Counted from the first letter of the stretch, positions 46,843-59,382 are shown. The stretch: DNA of 64,000 bases from an uncultured Ignavibacteriota bacterium (GCA_903884005.1 CAISDA010000017.1:1-64000); one strand, 5' to 3'. Notes: generated by a model from the letters alone, not told the origin. Made by a program: numbers and translations.

Positions 46843-46868
46843 GCAGGGCGGGAGGCATCCCGCCCTGC
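46843..46868 (-). terminator. intrinsic terminator of the coiled-coil protein gene
   Basis: Arms GCAGGGCGGGA (46843-46853) and TCCCGCCCTGC (46858-46868) with a 4-base loop. On the minus strand seven T follow directly. It lies between the convergent ends of the GNAT and coiled-coil genes and may serve both. Confidence 0.9.
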
Positions 46869-46875
46869 ACTACCG

Positions 46876-48120
46876 TTACGCCTCAGGTACCTTCACTTTG
46901 TTCATGCGCGCAAAGACGACGAGCGTGATGATGACGATAACGCCCACCAGCAGAATATAGATGATGTAATTCGAGGCTTTCACCTTTCCCTTCCAGATAT
47001 CCATTCTGGCCTTGATGTCGCTCACCCGGTTCTCGGTGATGACTCCGTCTTTCTTCAGCAGCGGCAGCCAGATCGGAGCGATCCTCGCGCCCCACACGGT
47101 ATCGGCAAATGAGGAATAGATCGCGTATCGGAGATCGTCGCGGATATTGTCCACATTGTTCGTCTGATTGTCGATGAACCGCGTCACATTCTGGTAGAAC
47201 GTCTCGCCGTCGGTGAACGGCTGCACAGCCAGGTTGTGGTGCGTGAACTCCTCGTTCAATGTTTTCCAGAATGCCTTTTCGGCATGGCGGCTCCAGTCGG
47301 CGATCATGCTGTCGATCAACGGAACCTGTTGAGCCTTTTCTTTCGACGTCAGATACATCGCGGCCAGTTTCGACCCGACGCCCTTCCAGTGTCCGTCAAA
47401 TTTTTTCTGTTCGTCCTTCAGTTTGATGACATCCTCACCGGAAAGCGTCGTGGATTTGAGGAACGTCACATTATCGTCGATGGCCCGCTTGACGCTCGAG
47501 AGGATGTTGTTTTTCTCGAACGCGATCATCTTCTGTTTTTCGTCCGCCGGCGTCATCGTCGGCTTGTCGAATTGCAGGAAGAGGCTGTCGGCAATATTGA
47601 AGATCATGTTGTCGCGGTCGGCAATGTTTTTTTGCAGCTTCGATACGAGCCCCTGAAGCTGCTCGATTTTTTTTCTGTCCTTCACGCGTTCGGATTCCAA
47701 GAAATGGATCTGGACCAGTATTGCGGCGTTTTCATTGGAGAGCTTGTCTACCTGCTCGGTCAGTGATTTGACCTCGGTTTCCAGTTCGCCGACCTTCTTT
47801 GTTTGTGCTTCGACGGCCGCAGTTTTTTCTTCGGAATAGGTTACGCGTCCCCGCAATGTCTCGAAACTTTTCGCAAAATCGTCGGGATACAGCGCCTTGT
47901 CGAGAAATGCTTTATGCTGAGCGAATTCCTTTTCCAACGCATCGATATCCGCTTTCACTTTTTTGATCTCGTCGAGCGTCGAGGCCGCTTCCACCGATTT
48001 CATCAGCACACTGTAGCGTGTCTCGAAGTCTTTCTTGATCTCTGAATCGGACTGGGGTACGGCAGCGGCGACCCGCACGAAGAGAAATCCGGCAGCGATG
48101 ATCATCAGCACGTGTTTCAT
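46876..48120 (-). CDS. hypothetical coiled-coil protein with C-terminal membrane anchor
   Basis: 414 residues from the ATG at 48120, in a GGAGAAAAAAAATG context; the longer ORF start is unlikely. I do not recognise the family. N-terminal signal peptide (MKHVLMIIAAGFLFVRVAAA). Residues about 25-200 are strongly charged heptad-type helix (EKTAAVEAQTKKVGELETEV, then SLTEQVDKLSNENAAILVQI). Then comes a mixed helical domain and, near residues 382-403, a membrane helix (NYIIYILLVGVIVIITLVVFA) with a short basic tail. So most of the protein is periplasmic. It overlaps the upstream lipoprotein gene by 4 bases, so the two are made together. The layout recalls envelope-spanning or cell-wall linked proteins, but no function can be given. 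Confidence 0.75.
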   Translation of the reverse strand: MKHVLMIIAAGFLFVRVAAAVPQSDSEIKKDFETRYSVLMKSVEAASTLDEIKKVKADIDALEKEFAQHKAFLDKALYPDDFAKSFETLRGRVTYSEEKTAAVEAQTKKVGELETEVKSLTEQVDKLSNENAAILVQIHFLESERVKDRKKIEQLQGLVSKLQKNIADRDNMIFNIADSLFLQFDKPTMTPADEKQKMIAFEKNNILSSVKRAIDDNVTFLKSTTLSGEDVIKLKDEQKKFDGHWKGVGSKLAAMYLTSKEKAQQVPLIDSMIADWSRHAEKAFWKTLNEEFTHHNLAVQPFTDGETFYQNVTRFIDNQTNNVDNIRDDLRYAIYSSFADTVWGARIAPIWLPLLKKDGVITENRVSDIKARMDIWKGKVKASNYIIYILLVGVIVIITLVVFARMNKVKVPEA

Positions 48121-48566
48121 TTTTTTTCTCCTTCCATGATTCCCTCTTTTGTCAGCGCGCACTTGTCCGATCCGTTGAGCAGTTCGATAAAGGAGTCACG
48201 CTGGTTCAATTTCGGATCGGCCATAGCCGTTTTGCCGATTTCAATTTTTCGATATTGTTTCAAACCGCCGTCGCATACGGTAAAGACATAGACATGCGTG
48301 AATGCCGGAGCGGTGATGTAGTAAAAGCCTTCACGGTCCCTGATCAGTCGCACTGTCGCCCCCGCAGGGTTCTGGGCGGGGCCGCGTTCGGCTGTCATTA
48401 GTGGAGCGATGGAAAACGACACGGCAAACCTCGTATCGCTGACCATTCCCTTCGAATCAGCCTTTAAGACGCTTTCGACCGGCCACGAAAAATCCGCCGG
48501 TTGCAGCATCAGAGACGAGCAGCCGAAAAGGGACAGGGCTGCCGCAGCAATGAGTATCCGTTTCAT
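48117..48566 (-). CDS. hypothetical lipoprotein
   Basis: 149 residues from the ATG at 48566, with a near-ideal AAGGAGG ribosome binding site. Lipobox ALSLFGC with Cys16 marks a lipoprotein. The mature part holds an apparent beta-domain (DFSWPVESVLKADSKGMVSD, FAVSFSIAPLM, VRLIRDREGFYYITAPAFTH, VYVFTVCDGGLKQYRKIEIG). I do not recognise the family. It is translationally coupled to the coiled-coil membrane protein (stop/start overlap ATGA). The gyrA terminator at 48658-48696 lies between gyrA and this gene, so the pair probably has its own promoter just downstream of gyrA. Confidence 0.75.
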   Translation of the reverse strand: MKRILIAAAALSLFGCSSLMLQPADFSWPVESVLKADSKGMVSDTRFAVSFSIAPLMTAERGPAQNPAGATVRLIRDREGFYYITAPAFTHVYVFTVCDGGLKQYRKIEIGKTAMADPKLNQRDSFIELLNGSDKCALTKEGIMEGEKK

Positions 48567-48657
48567 ATTCCTCCTTGTTCGATGAATGATGGTAACACAG
48601 ACACGTCCGAAAGCACCTGTTGAAATGCAAGATGCGAAGAATTTCTTTAAAATAAAA

Positions 48658-48696
48658 AACGCCCTCACTCTCTCCGGATGGGAGAGTGAAGGCGTT
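48658..48696 (-). terminator. intrinsic terminator of gyrA
   Basis: Arms AACGCC-C-TCACTCTC and GAGAGTGA-A-GGCGTT pair across an 8-9 base loop, with only one unpaired base on each side. On the minus strand it is followed by TTTTTTATTTT. It starts 5 bases after the gyrA stop. Confidence 0.92.
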
Positions 48697-48700
48697 CGTG

Positions 48701-51556
48701 TCATTTTTTCTTCCCCTTGCTTTTTTTCGCTTTTTTCGGGGGAATCTTGCCGTGCTTCGGCGCCGTCCCGGAAGATTTCGGTGCAGCCGTTTTTTTCGCG
48801 GCGGACTTCTTTTTCACCGGAGCCGTTGTGGACTTTGGCGTTGTATTCTTCCGTGTCGTTGCCTTGGACGAAGATGTTTTTTTCTTATGAATGGTGATCG
48901 AGGCCGGTTCCTGTTTCTTCTTCCCGGCCTTGACCGCCGCTGGTGCGGCGGCGGCGCTCTTGGTTGTCACAGGTTCATGCCCTGCATCACCCGAAAAACG
49001 GCTCATCGGTCTCGTCTTCAATTTTTTTTTTACGTCTTCGTCCGCTTCAAACAGAGAGTTCTTATCGGGATCCGTTTTGGGCTGAGATGGGACCGGAGAT
49101 CCGTTTTCATTCAGTTCTTTTTCTTCATCCTCCTCTGATTTGACGATCGCGATGGCGGCAATATGGTCCGCTTCGTGGAGCCTGATCAAGCGCACGCCCG
49201 AGGTATTGCGTCCGCTGACGCGGATCTCGCTTGCGTGCTGGCGGATCACCATGCCCTGCGTCGTCACCACGACGATGTCGTCGCTGTCCTGCACTTCCTT
49301 GATCGCGATCATTTTTCCCGTCTTGTCCGTTGCGCGCAGCGTGCCGATGCCCTTGCCGCCGCGATGGCTCACCCTGTACGCGCCGAGATCGGACCGTTTG
49401 CCGAATCCATTCTCGGTGGCAACAAGGATTGTGGTTTTCGGACGGCGCACCGCAACGGCGCCGATCACCTTGTCGCCGTTTTCCAGTCTGATGGCGCGCA
49501 CGCCGGCGGCGCCGCGGCCCATGCTCCGGACCTCGCCTTCGGGGAAGCGGATGGCGACGCCCTCGTGCGTTCCGATGAGGATCTCGTTCGTTCCGTCGGT
49601 CAGTTTCACATCCACCAGAAGGTCTGTGCCGTCGAGCGAAATGGCGCCGATGCCCGCCTTGCGGGGGTTCGAAAATTCCGAGAGCGCCGTCTTTTTCATC
49701 TGCCCCTGTTGGGTGACCATAAACACGTAGTGCGTATCATCGAATTCTTTCACGCTGAGGAATGCCGAAATATTTTCCGACGCGTCCTTCTGGATGAGAT
49801 TGACGATGGCACGGCCTTTCGATGCGCGTCCGCCTTCGGGCAATTCGAACACCTTCACCCAGTAGCATTTGCCTTTGTCGGTGAAGAAGAGAATGTAGTT
49901 ATGCGTGCTCGCGATGAACATGTGCTCCACGAAGTCGTCTTCGCGCGACGCGGCACCCGTGATGCCCCTGCCGCCGCGGGTCTGCCGGCGGTAGCCGCTC
50001 ACCGGGAACCGTTTGATGTAGCCGCTGTGGCTGATCGTGATGACGACATCCTCTTCGGCGATCATGTCTTCGATCTTGAATTCTTCGAAGTCGTAGACGA
50101 TCTCGGTGCGGCGTTCATCGCCGTATTTGTCCCTGATGGCCAGCAGTTCGTCCTTGATGATCTCCATCTGCAGCTGTTTGCTTGCGAGGATCGCCTTGAG
50201 TTTGGTGATGAGCTTAATGAGGTCGCGGTATTCTTCTTCGATCTTCTTGCGTTCCAGGCCGGTGAGGCGCTGGAGGCGCATATCGAGGATCGCCTTCGCC
50301 TGGATCTCGGACAGCTTGAATCGTTTCATCAAGCCATACTTCGCCGTTTCGGTATCGCGCGATGCCTTGATGAGCTTGATGATCTCGTCGATGTTGTCCA
50401 GCGCAATGATATAGCCTTCGAGAATGTGCGCGCGCGCTTCGGCCGCGTCGAGCTCGAATTTCGTCCGGCGGACGACGACCTCGTTGCGGTGCGCAAGATA
50501 ATGCTCCAGTATGTCGCGGAGCGTCAGCACCTTCGGGCGGCCGTCCACGAGCGCCAGGAGGATCACGCCGAAGGTGGTCTGCATCTGCGTGTACTTGTAC
50601 AGATTGTTGAGCACCACGCCGGCGTTGGCGTCGCGTTTCAGGTCGATCACAATGCGCATGCCGTCGCGATCGGATTCGTCCCGAAGATCGGCAATGTCCT
50701 CGATCTTCTTCTCGCGCATCAGTTCGGCGATCTTTTCGATCAGGCTTGCCTTGTTGACCTGGTACGGAATTTCGTTGACAATAATGCTTTGTCGGTCGTT
50801 CTTCGACGTTTCAATGTTCGCCTTGGCGCGGAGCGTGATCTTGCCGCGCCCGGTCGTGTATGCCTCTTTCACGCCTTCGTAGCCGTAGATGATGGCTCCG
50901 GTCGGGAAATCCGGCGCCTTGATGTGCTTCATCAATTTCACATTATCGATCTCGGGCGTTTTGATCATCGCGATGCATCCGTCGATCACTTCCACCATGT
51001 TGTGGGGCGGAATGTTCGTCGTCATGCCGACGGCGATGCCGCTCGAGCCATTGACCAACAGATTCGGATACGCCGACGGCAGCACCGAAGGCTCGGTGAG
51101 CGTATCGTCGAAGTTCGGCGTAAAGTCCACGGTGTTCTTATCCAGGTCGCGCAGCATTTCTTCGGCCAGGCGCGTCATGCGGATTTCCGTGTAACGCATA
51201 GCGGCGGCGGAGTCGCCGTCGACCGATCCGAAGTTGCCCTGTCCGTCGACCAGCGGATAACGCAGCGAGAACTCCTGCGCCATGCGAACCGCCGTGTCGT
51301 AGACCGATTGATCGCCGTGGGGATGATACTTGCCAAGCACTTCGCCGACAAGGCGGGCGCTTTTTTTATACGAGCGGTTCGGCAAAAGGCCCAGTCCCTG
51401 CATGCCAAAGAGCACCCGGCGATGAACGGGTTTGAGGCCGTCGCGCACATCGGGAAGCGCGCGCGACACGATCACTGACATCGAATAATCGATGTACGAT
51501 CCCTTCATTTCATCTTCGATGTCGACCGGTATAATTTTTTCGTTCAATGTTGCCAT
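48701..51556 (-). CDS. gyrA: DNA gyrase subunit A with a basic low-complexity tail
   Basis: 951 residues. The breakage-reunion domain is normal: [40 protein letters not shown], and the active Tyr in [14 protein letters not shown]. The C-terminal beta-pinwheel carries the GyrA box as [13 protein letters not shown], which supports gyrase rather than topoisomerase IV. After about residue 820 comes a tail of about 130 residues made of Lys, Ala, Ser, Thr and Pro ([20 protein letters not shown] near the end), similar in composition to histone H1 or bacterial AlgP/Hc1 tails. Acidic tails are usual in E. coli GyrA, so this basic tail is unlike that. Makes negative supercoils together with GyrB, encoded just upstream. 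Confidence 0.97.
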   Translation of the reverse strand: MATLNEKIIPVDIEDEMKGSYIDYSMSVIVSRALPDVRDGLKPVHRRVLFGMQGLGLLPNRSYKKSARLVGEVLGKYHPHGDQSVYDTAVRMAQEFSLRYPLVDGQGNFGSVDGDSAAAMRYTEIRMTRLAEEMLRDLDKNTVDFTPNFDDTLTEPSVLPSAYPNLLVNGSSGIAVGMTTNIPPHNMVEVIDGCIAMIKTPEIDNVKLMKHIKAPDFPTGAIIYGYEGVKEAYTTGRGKITLRAKANIETSKNDRQSIIVNEIPYQVNKASLIEKIAELMREKKIEDIADLRDESDRDGMRIVIDLKRDANAGVVLNNLYKYTQMQTTFGVILLALVDGRPKVLTLRDILEHYLAHRNEVVVRRTKFELDAAEARAHILEGYIIALDNIDEIIKLIKASRDTETAKYGLMKRFKLSEIQAKAILDMRLQRLTGLERKKIEEEYRDLIKLITKLKAILASKQLQMEIIKDELLAIRDKYGDERRTEIVYDFEEFKIEDMIAEEDVVITISHSGYIKRFPVSGYRRQTRGGRGITGAASREDDFVEHMFIASTHNYILFFTDKGKCYWVKVFELPEGGRASKGRAIVNLIQKDASENISAFLSVKEFDDTHYVFMVTQQGQMKKTALSEFSNPRKAGIGAISLDGTDLLVDVKLTDGTNEILIGTHEGVAIRFPEGEVRSMGRGAAGVRAIRLENGDKVIGAVAVRRPKTTILVATENGFGKRSDLGAYRVSHRGGKGIGTLRATDKTGKMIAIKEVQDSDDIVVVTTQGMVIRQHASEIRVSGRNTSGVRLIRLHEADHIAAIAIVKSEEDEEKELNENGSPVPSQPKTDPDKNSLFEADEDVKKKLKTRPMSRFSGDAGHEPVTTKSAAAAPAAVKAGKKKQEPASITIHKKKTSSSKATTRKNTTPKSTTAPVKKKSAAKKTAAPKSSGTAPKHGKIPPKKAKKSKGKKK

Positions 51557-51613
51557 TCCGTCTGTGTCTTTCTCTCTGTGTATGCTTGGTCAAAAATGTC
51601 ATGACGCGGAACG

Positions 51614-53947
<2,334 letters not shown>

Positions 53948-53951
<4 letters not shown>

Positions 53952-55084
53952 GCGGCATCCTCCTGCAGCACGACCGTCCCGCTGCGAATGTAAAACTTCC
54001 TATGCTCGTCGTCCCATTGCCGCACACCCTGAAAGATGCGTTCCGAGGTGGTCGTGATAAAAGTCTGTCCCATCGGGGCCAGCATTTCGAGCAGCTGGTG
54101 CGATCTCGTCTCGTCCAATTCGCTGAACACGTCGTCGAACAGGATGATCGGCAGTTCCGCGCAGCGCTCCTTCAGATACCAAAATTCGGCGATCTTGAGC
54201 GCGATGAGATACGTCTTATGCTGGCCTTGGGAAGCATATTCGCGCAGCGGCAGTCCGTCGATTGAAAAAGCGATATCGTCCCGCTGAGGCCCGAACAGCG
54301 TGGATCCCGTGCGCCGCTCATCGGCTTGTTTCCGGTCGGCGAGCAGGTGCAGGGCGGCGGCGATCGCATCGCGATCCATCGCGCCGGACACGTCTATCTG
54401 CGGCACATAACGCAGCGACGGCCGTTCTTCGTTGTGTGCCACTGCGTCGTATGCTTTTTCCACATACGTGACGAATTCGTTCAGGAATGTATTCCGCCTG
54501 TGGATGATGGCTGAACCGTGACGGATTAGCATCTCTGTCCACGGTGCAAGCACCGCACTGCAGTCGTTTCCCCGGGCATCGGACAATATTTTGTTGCGCT
54601 GTCGAAGCACACGTTTGTATTCCATCATGTCTTCGACGTATGCTTTGCTTGACTGGGCCATGACCAGATCGGCAAATTTTCGCCGTTCTGACGGCGAGCC
54701 GAATGTAATGGAGTTATTTTCGGGCGACAACACGACAATGGGAAAGAGGCCGATGACTTCGGAAAGTTTCGTTATTTCCGATGCGTTGATGAAAAAGTGC
54801 TTCTGCCGCATCTGCTCATCGTAGACAATGCGCACGCGGTGGCGGACATTCACGTCGGATACAAAGTCCCCCTCCACCTCGAACATCGATGTGCCGCAGT
54901 GAACGGCAGTTGCATCGGCGCCGGCATAAAAACTTTTCGTCAAACAGAGGTAGGAAACCGCCTCAAGCACATTCGTTTTCCCCTGCCCGTTTTTTCCCAA
55001 CAGCACGTTCGATGCGGCACCGAATGCAAACCCGGACGAAACGTGATTTCTGAATTGCCGGAGCGTGAGTGATAACAATTTCAT
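53948..55084 (-). CDS. recF: DNA replication and repair protein RecF
   Basis: 378 residues. Walker A SNVLLGKNGQGKTNVLEAVS near residue 30, LSLTLRQFRNHVS at the start, the signature TGSTLFGPQRDDIAFSIDGL, SQGQHKTYLIALKIAEF, and Walker B LPIILFDDVFSELDETRSHQ. SMC-like ATPase that helps load RecA at gaps through RecFOR. Lies between dnaN and DUF721 as in many bacteria. Confidence 0.97.
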
Positions 55085-55123
55085 ATGCCCGACCGATGCT
55101 CCTGCAGAAGTGATGCGCGTGTG

Positions 55124-56239
55124 TTAGTTGTTCAACCGGACCGGCATCACCAGCATTAAGACCGTTTCGTGCTCCCGCTGCACGTGGGGCTCTACAATCG
55201 CCGCGCGCGTGGCGGAACTGAAACGGAATACGGCCTCATCATTGTCTATGTGCGAGAGAACATCCATCACATAGGTCGAATTAAAACCGATGTCCAGATC
55301 TTCAGCGCCGTAGTCGCACGTGATCACCTCTTTGGCCTCCGTGCCGAAGTCAATATCTTCAGCCGTGATGGTCAACTCATTGCTGCGCAGGGAGAAGCGC
55401 ACCTGGTGTGTGGCGGAATTGGAATACAATGACACGCGGCGGACCGATCGGAGCAACTCGTCCTTGTTGACGATCAGCCGCTTATCGTTTTCCAGCGGAA
55501 TGACGGATTCGTAGTTGGGATAATTTTCTTCGATCAGCCGGGAGGTCAGCGACGTAGAACCGAACGTGAAGAGAATGTGCGATGCATTGATGGAAATGGC
55601 ATTGCTGCCTTCAGCGACAAGTTTTTCAACCAATGTGAGCGCCTTCGCGGGCACGACTATATCGCGCGTCAATTCAGGAGATGTGAAGGCGGTGCTCGTA
55701 ATTTTTACCAGACGATGTCCGTCTGTGGATACCGCGCGAAATTCGTTGGGTTGTATCTGGAGCAGCACGCCCATCATGGCCGGACGAAGTTCGTCGGCAC
55801 TGACGGCAAAGAGGGCTCTGCCTATCATGTGCTGCAGCGCCGCCGCATCGACCTCAAGGTTTTTCTCCCCCTTAAACTGGGGTATCGTCGGAAATTCGTC
55901 GCTCGATTCGCCGGTGAGCGCATACTCGCCGTTTTCTGTTTTCATTGTAATGCGGTTATTTTCCGCATCGGCATGAAGCGTTACTGTTGTATCGGGCAGA
56001 GCGCGCACCGTGTCTGTGAGCCGTTTTGCCGGAATAGCGATTGTACCGTCTTCGCTTCCCTTCACCTCAATCGACACCGTCATCGACACTTCAAGATCGG
56101 TTGCTGTTATTTTCAGTGTATTTTTGTTCACATCGAAAAGCAGATTTTCCAAAATAGGGAGCGTCGAGCGCGTGGGAACGACGCCGATAATTTTTGCAAG
56201 GGCTTTCTGAAGATCACTGCTTTTCACCGATAATTTCAT
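55124..56239 (-). CDS. dnaN: DNA polymerase III sliding clamp (beta subunit)
   Basis: 371 residues. Starts MKLSVKSSDLQKALAKIIGV and continues VVPTRSTLPILENLLFDV, the usual clamp N-terminus. Three domains of about 120 residues each follow, with DGHRLVKI at the end of the second domain. The end HVQREHETVLMLVMPVRLNN contains the clamp's typical C-terminal MPVR. The ring holds polymerase III on DNA. 40 bases separate its stop from the recF start; the origin region lies between it and dnaA. Confidence 0.98.
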   Translation of the reverse strand: MKLSVKSSDLQKALAKIIGVVPTRSTLPILENLLFDVNKNTLKITATDLEVSMTVSIEVKGSEDGTIAIPAKRLTDTVRALPDTTVTLHADAENNRITMKTENGEYALTGESSDEFPTIPQFKGEKNLEVDAAALQHMIGRALFAVSADELRPAMMGVLLQIQPNEFRAVSTDGHRLVKITSTAFTSPELTRDIVVPAKALTLVEKLVAEGSNAISINASHILFTFGSTSLTSRLIEENYPNYESVIPLENDKRLIVNKDELLRSVRRVSLYSNSATHQVRFSLRSNELTITAEDIDFGTEAKEVITCDYGAEDLDIGFNSTYVMDVLSHIDNDEAVFRFSSATRAAIVEPHVQREHETVLMLVMPVRLNN

Positions 56240-56651
56240 GGCGGCTTCTCCGATAGAAGGTGTGCGGAAACAGTATGTCTGTAAAATAAAATATACTAAA
56301 ATATACTCACTTATTCAACGGCAGCGCACCGTTATTGCTCCCGTCGTCCTCATGATGCAGAAGCATCTGGGAGGCACAGACGTTATCCACAGTGTGCACG
56401 CGCTTAATATATAATATATTTTAAGGAAAAGAACAGTACTACTAATAATAATGCTGTGGATATGTGGATAAACTCATCAATGATATGACTTGTTCAGGAA
56501 AATATAGTATTGTCGTGTGTATAGGCTGTGGATAATAATACTGTTATACACGACAGCATCAATTTTTCAGCTTCGGCTGAACGGAAGCTACTATTGTCCA
56601 CACGCCATACACATCTATCAACGCGTTATGCACATGCACATGTGGACGCAA
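56240..56651. other. oriC: part of the replication origin (dnaN-dnaA intergenic DnaA box cluster)
   Basis: 412 bases without a gene. DnaA boxes matching TTATNCACA on either strand: 56392-56400, 56464-56472 (minus strand), 56527-56535 (minus strand), 56626-56634. Near matches: 56455-56463, 56544-56552, 56594-56602, 56641-56649. An AT-rich run at 56405-56450 (TTAATATATAATATATTTTA and on) is a candidate unwinding element. Together with the cluster upstream of dnaA this suggests a two-part origin. Confidence 0.85.
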
Positions 56652-58097
56652 TCACCGCGACGCAATCTCTATTTTTTTGCGTATCTGTTCTATCTCTGTT
56701 CTGTATTTCGTATCGGTTTTCATTTGATCTTCGACAGTTTGATACGCGTGGATGACGGTGCTGTGATCGCGTCCGCCGAAGTGGAGTCCGATCGTTTTTA
56801 ACGAACAATTCGTCAATTCTTTCGCAACATACATGGCTATCTGCCGGGCGTTCACAATCTCCTGCTTCCGCGTTTTTGCGCGCAGCATGTCAACGGGAAT
56901 ATCGAAGTAATCGGCCACCTGTTTCTGAATTTCTTCGACGCTCAGCGGCGAACGAACGTCGCTGACGACGGTGCGCAGCACCTCGCGGGCAAGTTCGATG
57001 TTCATTTCTTTACCCTCGAGCGACGCCTTGAACAGGATACTTGTATAGCATCCCTCAAGTTCGCGGACGTTCGATGTGACATTGGCGGCGATGTAATCGA
57101 TGACGTCGTCGGGGATGTTTGTGTCTTCATCTTCGCACTTTTTTCTCAGGATGGCTGTGCGCGTCTCAAGATCAGGCGGCTGAATATCTGCGGTGAGCCC
57201 CCATTGAAATCGCGACAGGAGCCGGTCGTCGAGCCCCTGCAGTTCCTTCACCGGGCGGTCTAGCGAAAGGATGATCTGCTTGCCTTGCTGATGGAGCGTA
57301 TTGAACGTATGGAAAAAACTGTCCTGTGTTTTTTCTTTTCCCGAAAAGAACTGGATATCATCGACGATGAGGATATCCATATTACGGTAAAAATTGTGAA
57401 AATCATTCGTCTTGTCGAACTTGATGGAGTCGATGAATTCGATCGTAAATTTTTCGCTGGAAACGTAGATGACGCGCTTCGCCTTGTTGTTCGTCAAGGC
57501 ATAATTGCCTATTGCCTGGATCAGGTGTGTTTTTCCAAGACCGGTGCCACCATACAGGACAAGCGGATTAAACGATGTTCCACCGGGATTGTTGGCGACA
57601 GCCAGCGCAGCGGCTCGGGCGAGTTGATTGCTTTCGCCCTTGATATAATTTTCGAATGTGAAGCGCTGGTTCAAAAAAGTTTTTTGATACGGCAAAGGGG
57701 TGTTGTCTTCGTCGTTGTGTGCGGCCGGATGCATGAGCGTTGCCGGCGGTTCCTGTTTTTCAACGGGAAGCGGATATTGGGTAATGATCTTGGTTGGTGC
57801 AGAATCTTCCTCCGGAACAACGTTGTAGACGAGGCGCGCGCTCTTCCCCAGCACTTTTTCCAGCGCGTTGGTGATCCTCATATTGTAATGAGCTTCAAGC
57901 CAATCATAGAAGAAATGACTCTTCACCCGAATAGTCAATTCGCTCGCTTCCAATTTCACCGGCTTGATCGGTTCGAACCAGGTCTTGAAACTCTGTGCGT
58001 TAATTTCTGATTTAATAATAGTCAAAAATTCAATCCACGCTTGTTCTACCGAAAGCGCTGTTGAATCCGTTCTTTGTGGAATTTCTGGAGCATTCAT
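56652..58097 (-). CDS. dnaA: chromosomal replication initiator DnaA
   Basis: 481 residues from the ATG at 58097; a GTG at 58121 gives 8 extra residues. Domain I: VEQAWIEFLTIIKSEINAQS FKTW-type start. Domain III AAA+: NPLVLYGGTGLGKTHLIQAI (Walker A), ILIVDDIQFFSGKEKTQ (Walker B), LSRFQWGLTADIQPPD. Domain IV: ARQIAMYVAKELTNCSLKTI and FGGRDHSTVIHAYQTV, the DnaA signature that binds DnaA boxes. DnaA box clusters flank the gene on both sides, so its own transcription is probably under DnaA control. Confidence 0.98.
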   Translation of the reverse strand: MNAPEIPQRTDSTALSVEQAWIEFLTIIKSEINAQSFKTWFEPIKPVKLEASELTIRVKSHFFYDWLEAHYNMRITNALEKVLGKSARLVYNVVPEEDSAPTKIITQYPLPVEKQEPPATLMHPAAHNDEDNTPLPYQKTFLNQRFTFENYIKGESNQLARAAALAVANNPGGTSFNPLVLYGGTGLGKTHLIQAIGNYALTNNKAKRVIYVSSEKFTIEFIDSIKFDKTNDFHNFYRNMDILIVDDIQFFSGKEKTQDSFFHTFNTLHQQGKQIILSLDRPVKELQGLDDRLLSRFQWGLTADIQPPDLETRTAILRKKCEDEDTNIPDDVIDYIAANVTSNVRELEGCYTSILFKASLEGKEMNIELAREVLRTVVSDVRSPLSVEEIQKQVADYFDIPVDMLRAKTRKQEIVNARQIAMYVAKELTNCSLKTIGLHFGGRDHSTVIHAYQTVEDQMKTDTKYRTEIEQIRKKIEIASR

Positions 58098-58400
58098 CGA
58101 GTTTTTAAAAGTTATACACACTATGAAGTAAAGTTGTGCACAAAGTTATACACCGTGTGCAAAACACAAAAAAAATAATTTAGATAAAACACTGGATTAT
58201 ACACATTAATAATCGCTTGTAAGGCATTGAAAAACAACGGTTGTAAAAACTTGTGAACGAGTTATCCACACATAAATAAGACCAAAAAAAATGTTTTGTT
58301 TTTGGGAGAATTACCCTTGTCTGGATAGAAAATAAGTTATCAACAATTTGTCCACTCACAGCAGAAGTGTGGTACCCTATAAAAACATACAACATTGTTG
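58098..58400. other. oriC: second part of the replication origin (DnaA boxes upstream of dnaA)
   Basis: Perfect boxes TTATNCACA at 58112-58120, 58197-58205 and 58262-58270 (TTATCCACA), near matches at 58146-58154 and 58337-58345, with AT-rich stretches between (58155-58190). The whole stretch from 58098 to 58659 has no supported gene. The rest of it (58400-58659) is A/G-rich on the plus strand, and the promoters of dnaA should lie in the first 300 bases. Confidence 0.85.
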
Positions 58401-58659
58401 TTCATTCTGTCAAGGGAAAAGATTCGCAGATGGGTGCGGCGTTTTCAGAGAGTTGAAAAATAGGGACTTAAGCGGGGAATGAATGAAAAAAAAATCGGAG
58501 AGGGTGGCAAAAGAAAAAAAATAAAGTGAAGAGGTACATTTTATTCAATTTTTCGTTATGTTTCAACCGATTGTCGATATCGCATTTCCCGTTCCCGCGA
58601 TGAGTTCATCCTCTCTCTCTATCACCGGACTGAGATCTGCCAAGCATCACCTCGCGTGA

Positions 58660-59274
58660 TTATTTCAATGCGTCGGCGACCAGGGTTTCGATCCGTGAAA
58701 AATCGGATGTGTTTCCCACAAAGTCCATGTGATCGCTTTCTATGACCAGCAGTTTCCCGAGCGAATATTGTCCGATCCATTGTTCGTAATGGTCATTGAG
58801 CTGTTCCAGGTAGCTCCGCTGAATGCTTTGTTCGTATGACCGTCCGCGTTTCGTGATCTGGGACACCAGCGTGTCGACGTTCGCGCGCAGATATATCATG
58901 AGATCGGGCGGCTGCAGATAATCCGTCATGACCTTGTAGAGCGCCACATAGTTTTCATAGTCTCTCGTGTCCATGTTCCCGATCTCGTGCAGATTGCGCG
59001 CGAAAATTTCGGCGTCTTCATAAATGGACCTGTCCTGGATCACTGATTCGGGCGCTTCGACAATTTTTTTATGGGTCTGAAACCGATGCGAAAGAAAGTA
59101 AACCTGAAGGTGGAATGACCAGCGCTTCATATCTCCGTAAAAATCGACAAGGTATGGATTGTCTTCGACCGATTCGTAATACGGCATCCATCCGAACTTT
59201 TGGCTGAGCATGGTTGTCAGCGACGATTTTCCCGAACCGATGTTTCCTGCGATGGCAATAAATTTTTTATTCAT
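58660..59274 (-). CDS. deoxynucleoside kinase (deoxyadenosine/deoxyguanosine/deoxycytidine kinase type)
   Basis: 204 residues from the ATG at 59274 (NKKFIAIAGNIGSGKSSLTT, P-loop at residues 10-18). Further dNK motifs: PYYESVEDNPYLVDFYGDMK, then QVYFLSHRFQTHK, VIQDRSIYEDAEIFARNLH (DRS motif) and LMIYLRANVDTLVSQITKRG with the lid arginines. Salvages deoxynucleosides by 5' phosphorylation. The sequence cannot fix the base preference. Single gene next to the origin region. Confidence 0.93.
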   Translation of the reverse strand: MNKKFIAIAGNIGSGKSSLTTMLSQKFGWMPYYESVEDNPYLVDFYGDMKRWSFHLQVYFLSHRFQTHKKIVEAPESVIQDRSIYEDAEIFARNLHEIGNMDTRDYENYVALYKVMTDYLQPPDLMIYLRANVDTLVSQITKRGRSYEQSIQRSYLEQLNDHYEQWIGQYSLGKLLVIESDHMDFVGNTSDFSRIETLVADALK

Positions 59275-59382
59275 GAGTCTGTTGTGTCTAGGATGATGAA
59301 AATTGATGTAGCAAAGGTAAGAACAAATGACCGAGCTTTCCAAACATAATTTTTTTATTAACGCATATTTTTTGGAGACGCC

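Noticed and set aside
49163-51478. 771-codon open frame on the plus strand opposite gyrA
   Set aside because: It is the complement of gyrA codons; no signal peptide, no family look and heavy His/Arg/Asp bias typical of antisense frames in GC-rich genes. The same applies to the long frames opposite hrpB (3201-4880), hutU (41580-43295), DUF2723 (18993-20186) and lepB/hemW (22568-23752).
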